This document shows, piece after piece, positions 9,575-19,192 of a stretch of 29,779 bases of DNA; the stretch's first letter is position 1, and each line of letters begins with the position of its first letter. The position numbers and the translations under genes are program-made. The notes beneath the pieces were generated by a model. The model did no database searches. It saw only the letters and a program-made list of their open reading frames with translations, and was not told where the DNA came from. This DNA is from Ramicandelaber brevisporus (lineage: Eukaryota; Kickxellomycota; Ramicandelaberales; Ramicandelaberaceae): positions 1-29,779 of the forward strand of contig MU602962.1 of the NCBI GenBank assembly GCA_025201865.1, read 5' to 3'.

Positions 9575-10367
9575 CCAGACTGGCAGAGGTGCACTTCAGT
9601 CACGGCAGAATGACATTCACGTACGCACGCCTCTCCCCCAGACCAACACGACTCTGAGGTCTGATTGGGAACATCAGCTCCGTGCTGTTCAATGTTTTCA
9701 ACAAAAAAAAAACGACAAATGACGACCGCACTGGACATCAACATATGCCCACGCTGCACTTACATGCGGCAATTCCGTGTAGACATACTGTCGGGTGTCT
9801 GATTAATGCCTCTCGAAAGTGAATGGCTCGTTCTTGACCACGAGGTTCCAGTCTTTTGCAAGCTCCGGCAGCAAAATCGACTAAAATGGTTTGAAATCGT
9901 TCCTTCACTCCACATGCTAAACCGAAAAGGTTACTATGATATAAATCTCCCCGCATGGTTTTGTCAGAGCAGTACCACGAGGTCACGGGTCTTGTCGTAC
10001 AACTCCGTTTTTAATAATAAAAAAAAGTGATTGAGTTTGCTGAATACCTTTTGGGTTTGTTTGTTAAAAAAAAAGAAAGAGGTGAGAAGATGAACGCGAA
10101 GTTAATGCCCGATTACTATTAGTAGTTCTGTTGCTGGTTTGTTGCTGGTTAGTATCCAGTAGGATGGAGCGAGAATAAAGAAATGTTCAACCAATTACTA
10201 CTTTGAAGGAAAGGGTTCCTCCTATCAACACTTTCAACCTCTGTAGTATTGCGAATGCAAATTCTGGCAACAGCTACAACACCCGCTGTATCACACTGTT
10301 CGAGACCAACCTCTTTCATCACGACTTGCGACGTCCACCAGGCTTCCCACCAGCGACACTTCAGGCA

Positions 10368-10440
10368 GTAATCGGCAGTCAGCAGTCAGCAAGCAGTAAT
10401 CAGCAGTCAGCAGGCAGCATCAGTTGGCAGCATCAGTTGG
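10368..10440. repeat. imperfect CAGTCAG / CAGCATCAGTTGG repeats
   Basis: A cluster of GCAGTCAGCA-like units is followed by two adjacent copies of CAGCATCAGTTGG. It sits about 370-440 bp upstream of the SMG9-like ATG. It is non-coding as far as can be seen and may belong to the promoter or leader. Confidence 0.6.
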
Positions 10441-10710
10441 CGATTCTTGCGGTTCATTACACCTAATCCATACACGATCGTCAAGCTTGTGTCCGTCAAT
10501 CCAGCGCTCGAACAACAACAGCAAACGTAGGTTCGTCGTCGATCTTGTTACTACTATCTATCTTCAGCGAAAGCACAATCTTGAAAGTTGCATCCGATTG
10601 TCCTGTGCCTGAGCTAGCGAACGATTATCCACGCAGCATAGCGCACATACCCCCATTCATCTGCACATAACACTCCCGCAGACACACTTGACTCGCCGTA
10701 CTTGATATCG

Positions 10711-10785
10711 TGAGAGAGAGTGTGTGTGTCTGGCTTGTGTTAGGTGCTTGTGTCTGTGCGTGCGTGCGCGTGTGTGTGTGTTGTG
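10711..10785 (+). repeat. GT/GA-rich microsatellite upstream of SMG9-like gene
   Basis: Alternating GA, GT and GC dinucleotide runs end about 25 bp before the ATG at 10809. Alternating purine-pyrimidine DNA of this kind is variable in length. Here it would sit in the 5' UTR or core promoter. Confidence 0.7.
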
Positions 10786-10808
10786 CTTGAGCCAGTATTC
10801 TATCGTAG

Positions 10809-11465
10809 ATGTCGAGTCGAAGTAGTCACGGTGGCAGCGATACTGGCGGGGATGGCAGTACAGGCAATGTTGATGGTGGTGGCGGGAGTGGAGCTGCCTT
10901 GCAGCCTAATGGCAACGGCGTCCACAGCGAAGCTCGATTGAAGAGTGGTAGCACTACACCATCAAAATCTGCAAAGAAACTGACCGCTGTATCCCCACCC
11001 ATGGATTCGTCTTCCCCAGCAACAGCTGTGGCTGTGTCTGCATCTGGACCTGCCCCTGTCATTCGCATCAAGAGAATTCAGCCCATTTCCCAGCAGCAGC
11101 TTCACCCGCAGCAACAGCAACTTCACCCGCAACAGCAACATACAACGTCTTCAATCGATGCTGTGAACATGCCAACTGGAGGTGGTATTACTACTACCAC
11201 TACTGGCAACATTACTGTGCGCCGCGGGTCCTTTAATCCGCAGCTGTTTCCGCAGCAACAACTACAGCCTCAGCAAGACACAATCGAATCAGTCGATGTG
11301 CCTCAGCAGTTACATGCACCTATTGCGATAAGACGAGGCTCGCTTCAAACTAGTCGCACAATAATAGGCGATGGGTTAGCCTCAAGCAATACAACTGCTA
11401 CTATATCAGACTTAAATCCATCTGGCATGCCAGGGTTAGGCTCTCGTCCTATCCAACCACGCCCA

Positions 11466-11496
<31 letters not shown>

Positions 11497-14006
11497 GCCC
11501 ACCTCAGTCTATAGTCGTTCCTCGTCTTCCACGTACTGCGACTATGCCCATTATGCCTGCCTCCGGCCCAGTGCCTCCACGTCCGCTGATTTCTGTCAAT
11601 GCAGCAGCTGCTGTTACTGGTCAGCCTAGTCCTGTCTCAACCCCACCTCCACCTCCACTTCCATCTCACCCTCCGCGACCATCAGTTACAGCTTCCATCC
11701 CAATAACCTCATCCTCCCCTCAGCCACCACAAACTGCGCTGTCGTCTCATCCACAGTCACCTTCTTTACAGCAGCATGCACCACCAATGATCTATCCAGG
11801 AAACGAGCCTCGATCATCAATTATGATAAAGCGAGGAATGACTCCTCTCAATAATCATTCACGAACAACTTCGAGTCTTTCAACTAGTCATCAGCCTGCT
11901 ACTCAGCAACAGCAACCACAGCAGCAGCAGCAGCAGCAGCAGCAATCACAGCAGATGCAACCGATTCAACCACAGCACTCTGCGCCGCCTAGCCAGATCA
12001 TCATTCCGCTGCGACAGTCCACTCTGGCTGCTCATGATGCCCAGTTCTCTATAAAGAAGGGTCCGGGCTCAGTAGCCAGCTCAGTTCCATTACGCTCGCG
12101 CCGCGGCAGTATCTCCAGCCAGGTTTCGGGCACATCATTGACAGCACGCAGTGAATCAACTATGGGCGGCTCGTTCCATCCAAACCAGCGTTGGCGCGAT
12201 GAATACTCCAACAGTGCAGTTGATGCATCGGCCTTTGACCAGACTCATGTTGATATGTCAGATGTTACCAAAATGACACTGCTGTCGTTCAAGGGACACA
12301 CCGACCAAGAGAGTGTAGTTCGGCGACTGCGCAACACTGAGCCAAGGATGATTGTCGGATTACTGAGCTGTAACGACGGAGCCAAGTCATTTTTGGCCAA
12401 CTATATCACATCTGGTCCCAGTTTACAGCCTCAACAGCAACAGCAGCAACAGCAACAACAGCAGGAGGAATGGAAAGGTGGTTCGAATGCAAATGTAGTG
12501 GAATTGTACGTAACCGCTGAACAGTTGATGGTTGTGGATACTCCTGCAGTTCGATGTAGTAAGTCAGACGAGCAGTCATCGAGTTCGAATCGAGATGTTA
12601 TTGAAGATAATAGACGCGGTCGCGGTGGTCAGCGTGGCTCTTCCCAGTCTAGTCCAGATCCAAACATGCTTCGCACGCTGCAACAAGCCATACTATTGCT
12701 AGTCACGTGCGATACCATCATGATCACAGTCGATTATGCGTCCTTAACAACAGACGAGCGTGAATACTACACTTTTGGTGGACAGAAGCTACAGTCTAAG
12801 CCACAGTCGTCCAAATCAGCTGTCGAAATCCCCTCTCATTTGTTTGACTTGATCAATCTATTGCGCACTGCGCGCACTCTGATAACGAATGGAATCCATG
12901 GTGTGCACATGTCATCAGATGGGCCGTACATTGTATTTACACTGATTAATGCGCCAATATCATTCTATCAGCCTGAGCACTTCCGTATTCTATCAGAGGC
13001 GCTCAACTCTGCACTGATTGGATCGGGATTGAATGCTCTTGGTGGGTCACTGTGTATTGCGCAGGCTGCAGCTTGGTTGCAGAACTTAATGCCACTGGAT
13101 AAACAGCCCAATGTGTTCATCATTCCACCACAGTCTCCATTATCGTCATCATCGTCAATACCACAATCATCATCAACAACAACAGCAGCAGCGCCAGATA
13201 CGACGAAGTTAAAGCGTCGGCAGTTTGTAACAGGCAATGACAAGAATACTCTTGGTTTGCTGGCGAATCCATTTGCAACAGTGAAATCGTCAAAGAAGAA
13301 CACAAAGAGTAAGACGGTTTCTGCGACATCTCGTGACAGTAATATTGATGGTAGCGGTGTGCATCATGTCCCGTTTGGTACCGCCATGAGTCACATGATT
13401 GGTGAACTGTTGCACCGTCGCATTGGAACGAGCAGTGCTGATTTGTTTAGTCCATCTGGCCGTGGTGGTAGCCATGCAGATGCCAGTCGAATTCGAATTG
13501 GCGGTCAGTGGCATTCAGAGGCTGAGTGGGCACGCTATGCCCTTCGTACATTTGCTCTCATTCGCCGTGCTGAGCAAATACGCGAACATGTCGTAGCCCA
13601 AGTAGCAGCTCAACAGGCGCAACAGCAAGCACAGCAGCTTCAGCAGCTGAAACAGCAACAACAACAGCAACAGCAACAACAACAGCAGCAGCAACAGTCG
13701 ATTGAATTCAAACCTGGTGGCCGAGGCAAGCGTGGATCGATGCCATCAAGCCCCCAAGTTCCGCCTCACCTTGGTTCTCGTCAAGTTCAGCTGCTGCCAC
13801 ATCATGGGTATCAGTCGTCAAGTCCATTCGCCTCGTCTGCCTTCCCGCCATTAGGATCGAGCGTGACGGGTATGTCGGCCACTGATTTCCCTCAGCTTCA
13901 GCATTCTACCACAATGCCGGTTGGTGGTCGCGGCAATGCCGGTGGCAGTCCCCGCCATCAGCGTGGAGGCGGTGGACGCCGTTACCATGATCGCGTCAGT
14001 GGCTAA
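10809..14006 (+). CDS. SMG9: SMG9-like nonsense-mediated mRNA decay factor with polyQ tracts
   Basis: This 1065-residue protein matches SMG9, the subunit that with SMG8 binds and restrains the SMG1 kinase in nonsense-mediated decay. The match is by residue pattern across the G-domain fold: MIVGLLSCNDGAKSFLANYI at 514 (phosphate-loop position), VVELYVTAEQLMVVDTP at 563-579 (compare the DTQP of animal SMG9), LQQAILLLVTCDTIMITVDY, and NVFIIP. The C-terminal helix SEAEWARYALRTF (902 on) matches the TEKNWFHYAARIW of human SMG9. The P-loop is not canonical, with an Ala between Gly and Lys. The first 500 residues are disordered, with polyQ, polyG and Pro/Ser tracts, and repeat a basic motif five times (see findings). 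At 1065 residues it is about twice the length of animal SMG9, mostly from low-complexity inserts. It is convergent with the tomosyn gene. Confidence 0.8.
11466..11498 (+). repeat. GGC repeat encoding polyglycine in SMG9-like protein
   Basis: Nine consecutive GGC codons are followed by GGT and GGC, giving eleven glycines in the disordered N-terminal part. The purity of the codon suggests recent replication slippage. Confidence 0.9.
11905..11955 (+). repeat. CAG/CAA repeat encoding polyQ in SMG9-like protein (tract 1)
   Basis: Uninterrupted CAG codons flanked by CAA and CCA codons give a polyglutamine tract in the N-terminal disordered region. Confidence 0.9.
12430..12465 (+). repeat. CAA/CAG repeat encoding polyQ inside the G-domain region (tract 2)
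   Basis: A mixed CAA/CAG tract of about eleven glutamines interrupts the G-like fold, between the P-loop segment and the VELYVT strand. It presumably forms a surface loop, a position where animal SMG9 has a variable linker. Confidence 0.9.
13604..13697 (+). repeat. CAG/CAA repeat encoding polyQ after the C-terminal helix (tract 3)
   Basis: The longest glutamine tract follows the terminal helix that matches the end of animal SMG9. The roughly 110 residues after it (Ser/Pro/Gly-rich) are a lineage-specific tail. Confidence 0.9.
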
Positions 14007-14408
14007 GGCTGGCAGTTTGATTCTGAACGATTCATCAGTTGTAGGTAGCATATACACCTCCAAAACATTGTGAGACTATATCTGATTGCAATCTATAGAT
14101 CGCTCCTCTATTGAGTATTTGTAGCTTGATCTCTTCTTTTTGATTGCATCTGTAGTCTTCCTTGTTATGTATGCATACACTAACTGAATTGGATCACCAT
14201 TCATTTTTGTTCCTTGTTCTCATTTCACACATTGAGCTGTCATCCAAATGATGGTTCAATCTTTGCTTGTTTGAATGTCAACATCTGTTTGCATTTAAAC
14301 CCCCTCCACTTCCTTTCTCACTCGTCTACTAATCTCTACATCCTTTATTTTTAGTTTTTGAAAAAGAAAATTGCAAATTTATTATATAAGTCAGGGTAGA
14401 GCGCAGAG
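14007..14408. other. shared 3' region of convergent SMG9-like and tomosyn genes
   Basis: About 400 bp, T-rich on the plus strand, separates two converging stop codons. I see no gene. A minus-strand AATAAA serves the tomosyn gene (14378-14383), and a second TTTATT on the plus strand lies at 14344-14349. Confidence 0.6.
14378..14383 (-). terminator. AATAAA poly(A) signal of the tomosyn gene
   Basis: The minus-strand AATAAA lies 25-30 bases beyond the stop codon ending at 14409, a normal spacing for a short fungal 3' UTR. Confidence 0.5.
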
Positions 14409-17400
14409 CTAAAGTTGGTACCATTTGCGATTCTTTTGAGCCTCGGTTAACTGCTTGATTTCTTCAAGGAAACGACTGCTTGATGCACTCAGATTTGCAG
14501 TGGTACTAGACAGCTCAGACAGTCGCTCGTCACGTTCCATCAATGCCTGTTGCGCAGCATGAGCAGCCAAGTTTGGTGGCTGAGATGGCGATGCTGCTGA
14601 CTCTACTGAACTTGGCATCGGCGGCGATGTTGTTGTAGATGTCATTGTTGTTGCTGTCGTTGTCGTTGTCGCTGTAGTTGGTGGAGAAGTGATGACGGAC
14701 AAAGAGGGTGAGTGGGAATGTGGCGGTGACTGCGGTGGAGGCGCATGAGTTTGATGCTGAGCAACGCTGGATCGTAAGATATTCAGAGCTTCATCTGGTG
14801 ATGTCGTTGGAATGAGCTGACCAAGCCAATTCTTGACCATTTGACGCGGTGGTGGAGTCAGCTCGCACTCTGGTTGCAAATCAAATGTAAGCGACATTTT
14901 GGACTCGTCTATGTGTGCACTATTCACTTGATTGCGACTGACCTTCGATACAACAGTTTCACTTCCAGATGTTGCTCTGATTGCAATGTAGATGTTATTA
15001 GTGTCATATCGAATGCTTGCAGATGTGAACTCACGCGCACTGCTCAAATTTGAGCACAGCGATCCCGATGATGCAATGGCAGAATCCAACTCGACCGGGT
15101 CAATCGACATGGTGACACAGTAGCCATCTGAGAATACAGCAACTAACTCAGTTGGAGAATACATTTGAGCTGTAATAATGAACGTGTTGGAAGAGATTGT
15201 CGAAGTTGCAAGAAGCTGTGAGATACTGAACCGTTTGGTGGATGTTGGATTCAGTAGCTGAGGCTGTGAAGGTGAAGATGACTTGTTGCCAGAAGCCAGC
15301 TTCTTCTTGAGACTAGACATTTTACCAGATCGAGTTTTATCCACAAATGTTGATAGGATGATGCTACCGCCAGCAGTGGCACCAATATAAGTTTGATCTG
15401 GTGCGGCCAACAGCTGGTGAGCAAGTACATACCGACCACCAAGGCCAGTTTCCAGTGGCATTGCAATTGATCGTGTTAACCGCACTTCCAAGACATTTTG
15501 TGGCTTTGACCCAAAACTGAATGTCGTTGCATAGCCAATTGACGACGATACAGTCAGCTGCTGTATGGATTCCTCGACCAACTGCCAGTCCATTGAAACT
15601 ATTTCATAATCGAATGCGCGTGATAATATCACCTGTTGATTACGGAAGTCAACCACTGTGAGGAATGACTTTACTGACATGAATGCATCATCATCATTGT
15701 CATCATCTTCCTTGTCGTCGCCATCTTTGTCGTCGTCATCTTTGTCACCATCACCGTTTTTAGCCACTGGATTCGATACCGGAGTATTAGCATACTCTGT
15801 GACTATTGCAATCAGTGGTAGCTGACTTGAAGAGCCGACACTCATAGTCAGCACTCGGTTGTTAGTTGATGGAATTGGAGCAAGAACAGATGCAACCCGA
15901 AGAGTGTCATCCGCAGTTCCAGCTTCATTGACTTTTTGGAACTCAAAATGCACTGGCTGGGGCTCTGCTGTTGATGTCAATGTCCACTTGGGAGTATCTG
16001 AGGCGTTGGTGACACTGTTACCGCTATTCGCATTCACAATAACAATGTGTCCAGATGCAAGTGCTATAGCAATAATTCTGCCAGTCGTGTTGTTCACCAT
16101 GTTAAGAGATGATGCCACACTAGCAACAGTTGTGTCATTACTACCATTCTGAAGCACAGTATTCAGATGCAGGTGCTGCAGGATGGTTGAGGCATTCCAC
16201 AGTCGAACACTGGCATCGGTATGCACTGTGCAAACCGCCATTCCGCCCAGTGGACAAGTGTACAAAATGGGAGACGACGTCAGTTCTAGCGAGTCTGGAA
16301 CTGGTACGGTATTGCCGTTATCGCTAGCAGATGCCAGCGATGAAACTGATGTTCTTGATGGCAAATCTGGTGCTGGTGATGCTGTTGGCGAAGTTGAAAG
16401 ATTGCCCATCAACGAAGTCAGCTTTGATGCAAATGACTTTGCTGTAAGTGATGCTTGGCGAGCCAGTGGCATAGCAGCCCGAGTATCGTTCCGAGCCGCC
16501 TTCGCCAGTTCTGGTGGAATTGAAGCATTGATTGTAATGATTGCACCCGAAGCCAGATGAACCAAACCAGTGCTGATGTCACGAGTGCCTAGATACCATG
16601 GCGTTGATGGTGGCAATGCAACAAACTTAACAATTGAATCACCATTGACAACCTTTGCTGAAGTATCTGACAATGCGAAGATGACACGCTGATGAGTGGC
16701 AGTCATGTGCCTGGTGAGTCCAATCTCGTGAATATGTCCTCTTTCAGCAACTAGTAACCGTGTCATTTGGTCGTAGTCGCTGTCATCGCCGCTGCTCTCA
16801 TTTACCGAGTCAGCGATACCAGCTGAAGTTGAGGAACACCACAAAAGCTGCCTGATGCTGTCGAATGGTGATGGGTGCTCGTAAGCTGCAAAGTCTGGGA
16901 ACTCTACATCCCATACAACGACCGATCCACTGGCAAATGCTGCCGCGACATGGCTGCCTGTTGGATTAAATGTAAGCGCTACAAGTCTTCCGCGTTTGAC
17001 TTGATTTGGCACTGGAGGCAACTCCTCTAGCGAGGTATCAGCTTCATCAATGTTGCTGGATTGCTGAGCTGGAGCATCTGGCAGTTTGAATACAATTCTC
17101 GCCTTCTTGGCCCTGATACTCCAAATCATGACATAGCCTGAAGCGTATCCGCACAATAGCTTGTTTGAATCAAGCGGATGTGATTGGACAGCGACAACTG
17201 GAAGGCTGCTCGCTCTCATACCGCCACCAGAACCGCTATTGCTATTCGATATTGATGATGGTGACGGTGACATGATATTGTACTCGGCAAGACATCCCTT
17301 CAACGTGTCGACAAACACGATCCGGCCATTGCCCAAGCCCACCGCAATCCAGCCATCCAAGCCAGGCAGATGACAGCATGCAGTGATTCCAGCTGAGAAT

Positions 17401-17756
17401 GTGTGAAAGAACACTGGAAGTATCGACAGTGTGGACGCGTTGACATGATACACCGTTGTACTGTTGGTGCGATCTGCTACTAGCAAGCATAATGGCGCAT
17501 CTACATCCGTCGAGGACACCGCTGGCAATAGCACGATGTGTGTAACAGGACAGAGCGTCGGCAGCTGTGGTAGATAGAGCGGTGCACACTGACTGTGTCG
17601 ATACAGCACCACGAAGCCGTTGTTCGTTCCAACTGCAAAGATGCGTCGTGTTTGTTCATAAGCTAGTGCCGTGGCTGTCGTGCCAGGCAGTCCATCGTGG
17701 AACATAGTTGTAGTCAAAGTCATCGTTGTCGTCGCCTTGCTTGCTGTCATCATCAT
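14409..17756 (-). CDS. tomosyn / Lgl / Sro7-family exocytosis regulator with R-SNARE-like tail
   Basis: This protein of about 1115 residues belongs to the Lgl/tomosyn/Sro7 family, which folds as twin beta-propellers and binds Qa-SNAREs to regulate secretory vesicle fusion. The start of the first propeller is visible (FHDGLPGTTATALAYEQTRRIFAVGTNNG split as FHDGLPGTTATALAYE and RRIFAVGTNNGFVVLY, from residue 19), followed by WD-like strands such as VALTFNPTGSHVAAAFASG and MAVCTVHTDASVRLWN. An acidic Asp/Lys-rich loop lies near 660-690. The last 43 residues (MERDERLSELSSTTANLSAS ... NRKWYQL) align with the second half of an R-SNARE helix, with Arg 1075 at the zero layer, and end like animal tomosyn (KKWYQF). 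I chose the first of three consecutive ATGs at 17756. A longer reading from 17792 adds 12 hydrophobic residues. Confidence 0.87.
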   Translation of the reverse strand: MMMTASKATTTMTLTTTMFHDGLPGTTATALAYEQTRRIFAVGTNNGFVVLYRHSQCAPLYLPQLPTLCPVTHIVLLPAVSSTDVDAPLCLLVADRTNSTTVYHVNASTLSILPVFFHTFSAGITACCHLPGLDGWIAVGLGNGRIVFVDTLKGCLAEYNIMSPSPSSISNSNSGSGGGMRASSLPVVAVQSHPLDSNKLLCGYASGYVMIWSIRAKKARIVFKLPDAPAQQSSNIDEADTSLEELPPVPNQVKRGRLVALTFNPTGSHVAAAFASGSVVVWDVEFPDFAAYEHPSPFDSIRQLLWCSSTSAGIADSVNESSGDDSDYDQMTRLLVAERGHIHEIGLTRHMTATHQRVIFALSDTSAKVVNGDSIVKFVALPPSTPWYLGTRDISTGLVHLASGAIITINASIPPELAKAARNDTRAAMPLARQASLTAKSFASKLTSLMGNLSTSPTASPAPDLPSRTSVSSLASASDNGNTVPVPDSLELTSSPILYTCPLGGMAVCTVHTDASVRLWNASTILQHLHLNTVLQNGSNDTTVASVASSLNMVNNTTGRIIAIALASGHIVIVNANSGNSVTNASDTPKWTLTSTAEPQPVHFEFQKVNEAGTADDTLRVASVLAPIPSTNNRVLTMSVGSSSQLPLIAIVTEYANTPVSNPVAKNGDGDKDDDDKDGDDKEDDDNDDDAFMSVKSFLTVVDFRNQQVILSRAFDYEIVSMDWQLVEESIQQLTVSSSIGYATTFSFGSKPQNVLEVRLTRSIAMPLETGLGGRYVLAHQLLAAPDQTYIGATAGGSIILSTFVDKTRSGKMSSLKKKLASGNKSSSPSQPQLLNPTSTKRFSISQLLATSTISSNTFIITAQMYSPTELVAVFSDGYCVTMSIDPVELDSAIASSGSLCSNLSSAREFTSASIRYDTNNIYIAIRATSGSETVVSKVSRNQVNSAHIDESKMSLTFDLQPECELTPPPRQMVKNWLGQLIPTTSPDEALNILRSSVAQHQTHAPPPQSPPHSHSPSLSVITSPPTTATTTTTATTMTSTTTSPPMPSSVESAASPSQPPNLAAHAAQQALMERDERLSELSSTTANLSASSSRFLEEIKQLTEAQKNRKWYQL

Positions 17757-17851
17757 CTCGCTAACATAAATACAAAAACAAAACAAGAGCAATAGCCAAG
17801 CCGAGTCAAGCTAGAGGCATCTGTTGACTGCAATCGAACTGCACATATACG
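17757..17851. promoter_or_regulatory. compact bidirectional promoter between tomosyn and SPT3 genes
   Basis: Only 95 bp separate the two divergent start codons, so both transcripts must start from this interval or inside each other's 5' end. I see no clear TATA box in it. Confidence 0.55.
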
Positions 17852-19192
17852 ATGAGTGGTACAACACCAGCAGTAACGGCAGCCTTGCCGGTCAAGGCTT
17901 CTTCCTCTTCGTCTAAGGCAGATCACCATCACGCTATTGTCACTCAAGCCTCAACCCAAAAGCGCGAAGATTACAAGTACCTGCATGAGATTGCAATGAT
18001 GATGTTTGCGCATGCCAATATCCGCGATCCACCTCCAGAAACACTTATGTTGATCGAGGACATTGTATGCGCTCACGTCATTGAGATGGCAGTGCAGGCA
18101 GCTGCGGGTGCTCAAATACGCGGTGCAAAGGCGCTGTCGGAAAATGACTTTATCTTCCTGCTGAGACACGACGCAGCGAAGCTGAATAAGCTGATTGAGT
18201 TTATCAAGCTGAAGAATGCAAGCAAAGGTGCAAAAGACCAATCTGACAAGGCATCGGGCGGCGGCGGTGGTGGAGCTGGAGTGGATGATTTGGGCGATGA
18301 CTTGGGCGATGATTTGGCGGGTGAGGCTGCAGTGGCCGGAGGTGGAGCAAAAGGCGGCGCGGGTGGAGCCAGCGGCGCGGGAGGAGGTGAGGACAAGGGA
18401 AAGAAGGCGGTTAAACTACCATGGGATTGGTTTAGTGTCTATGCCGACTCTTTGAACGCCGGTGCAGAAGCGGCAGCAACAATGTCATCGTTTATTGGTC
18501 AGGACGGCTCATCTGCATTGGCATCTGTTCTATCAATGCCCGAAGAGGATGAAGAAGAGCAGCTGGAGCAATTGGAGCTGTCTGCAAACGCTAGAAAGAG
18601 ACTCCGTGAAGCCGATGAAAAGACACGCGCAATGACTCGTGAAGAGTATTTGTACTTTGCAGATGCCCGTCAAGCGTCATTTACTTATAAGCGCAACAAG
18701 AAGTTCAGAGAATGGGTCAACTTTCCTGCGCACATTAGCATGAAGCCGAATGACAACATTATCGATATATTGGGATTTCTGGCATTTGATCTGGTGGTCA
18801 TGCTGGCAACTAATGCTAAGTCGATCATGATTAGAAGGGTTCAGCTGGAAAGAATCGAGCAGGCACGAAAGCGAATGAGGAAAATGAAGAACAGCGCGCA
18901 GAGTGGTGGAGCTTCAGAGGACTTGGAGAACGGCGATGGCGGCGGTGACGGTGCGGATAATCCATTCTCGAGCAATATTGGAGGCGGCGAGGGCAGTGGC
19001 GGCATCTTTGGAACTGCCTTCGACGGCCATGCATCCGGTTCTACAGGCAAGAATATCCTTGCTATGGACGATGCCGATTCACTCACAATGCTACCTGAGC
19101 ACATTTACGAGGCACAGCACCAACTTCGGCCGAAAACCAGCTTCCTTCAGAACTTCCGCAGTGGTAAACCTAGGTTCCAGCGGTTTCGCTAG
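17852..19192 (+). CDS. SPT3: Spt3-type SAGA subunit (paired histone folds)
   Basis: This 446-residue protein matches Spt3/SUPT3H, the SAGA coactivator subunit that contacts TATA-binding protein. The N-terminal TFIID-18-like histone fold occupies about 41-122: YKYLHEIAMMMFAHANIRDP, PPETLMLIEDIV, and DFIFLLRHDAAKLNKLIEF, each matching conserved Spt3 segments. The second conserved block (about 246-330) has RLREADEKTRAMTREEY, FADARQASFTYKRNKKF and NIIDILGFLAFDLVVMLA, the C-terminal histone fold that pairs with the first inside one protein. Between them lies a Gly/Ala/Asp-rich insert (about 133-190). A Gly-rich tail ends the protein. It is longer than yeast Spt3 (about 340 residues), mainly because of these inserts. 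The ATG is 95 bp from the divergent tomosyn start. Confidence 0.9.
   Translation: MSGTTPAVTAALPVKASSSSSKADHHHAIVTQASTQKREDYKYLHEIAMMMFAHANIRDPPPETLMLIEDIVCAHVIEMAVQAAAGAQIRGAKALSENDFIFLLRHDAAKLNKLIEFIKLKNASKGAKDQSDKASGGGGGGAGVDDLGDDLGDDLAGEAAVAGGGAKGGAGGASGAGGGEDKGKKAVKLPWDWFSVYADSLNAGAEAAATMSSFIGQDGSSALASVLSMPEEDEEEQLEQLELSANARKRLREADEKTRAMTREEYLYFADARQASFTYKRNKKFREWVNFPAHISMKPNDNIIDILGFLAFDLVVMLATNAKSIMIRRVQLERIEQARKRMRKMKNSAQSGGASEDLENGDGGGDGADNPFSSNIGGGEGSGGIFGTAFDGHASGSTGKNILAMDDADSLTMLPEHIYEAQHQLRPKTSFLQNFRSGKPRFQRFR

Larger units (their letters stand above)
9404..10808. other. 1.4-kb intergenic region with promoters of paralogue 3 and SMG9-like gene
   Basis: The largest gene-free stretch of the window lies between two divergent genes. 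It contains the CT-rich leader and TATA box of paralogue 3, an AT-richer middle (about 10010-10200) with A-runs, an imperfect repeat (10368-10440) and a GT-rich tract close to the SMG9-like start. The ORFs seen here are short, begin at non-ATG codons or lack protein-like composition, so I call none. Confidence 0.5.

Noticed and set aside
9738-9986. 82-residue minus-strand ORF and 74-residue plus-strand ORF in the 1.4-kb gap
   Set aside because: They overlap on opposite strands; the minus one has no ATG start and neither resembles a known family or has gene punctuation.
12585-12600. GTTCGAATC, resembling a tRNA T-loop (B box)
   Set aside because: It lies inside the SMG9-like coding sequence and no cloverleaf or A box can be fitted around it.
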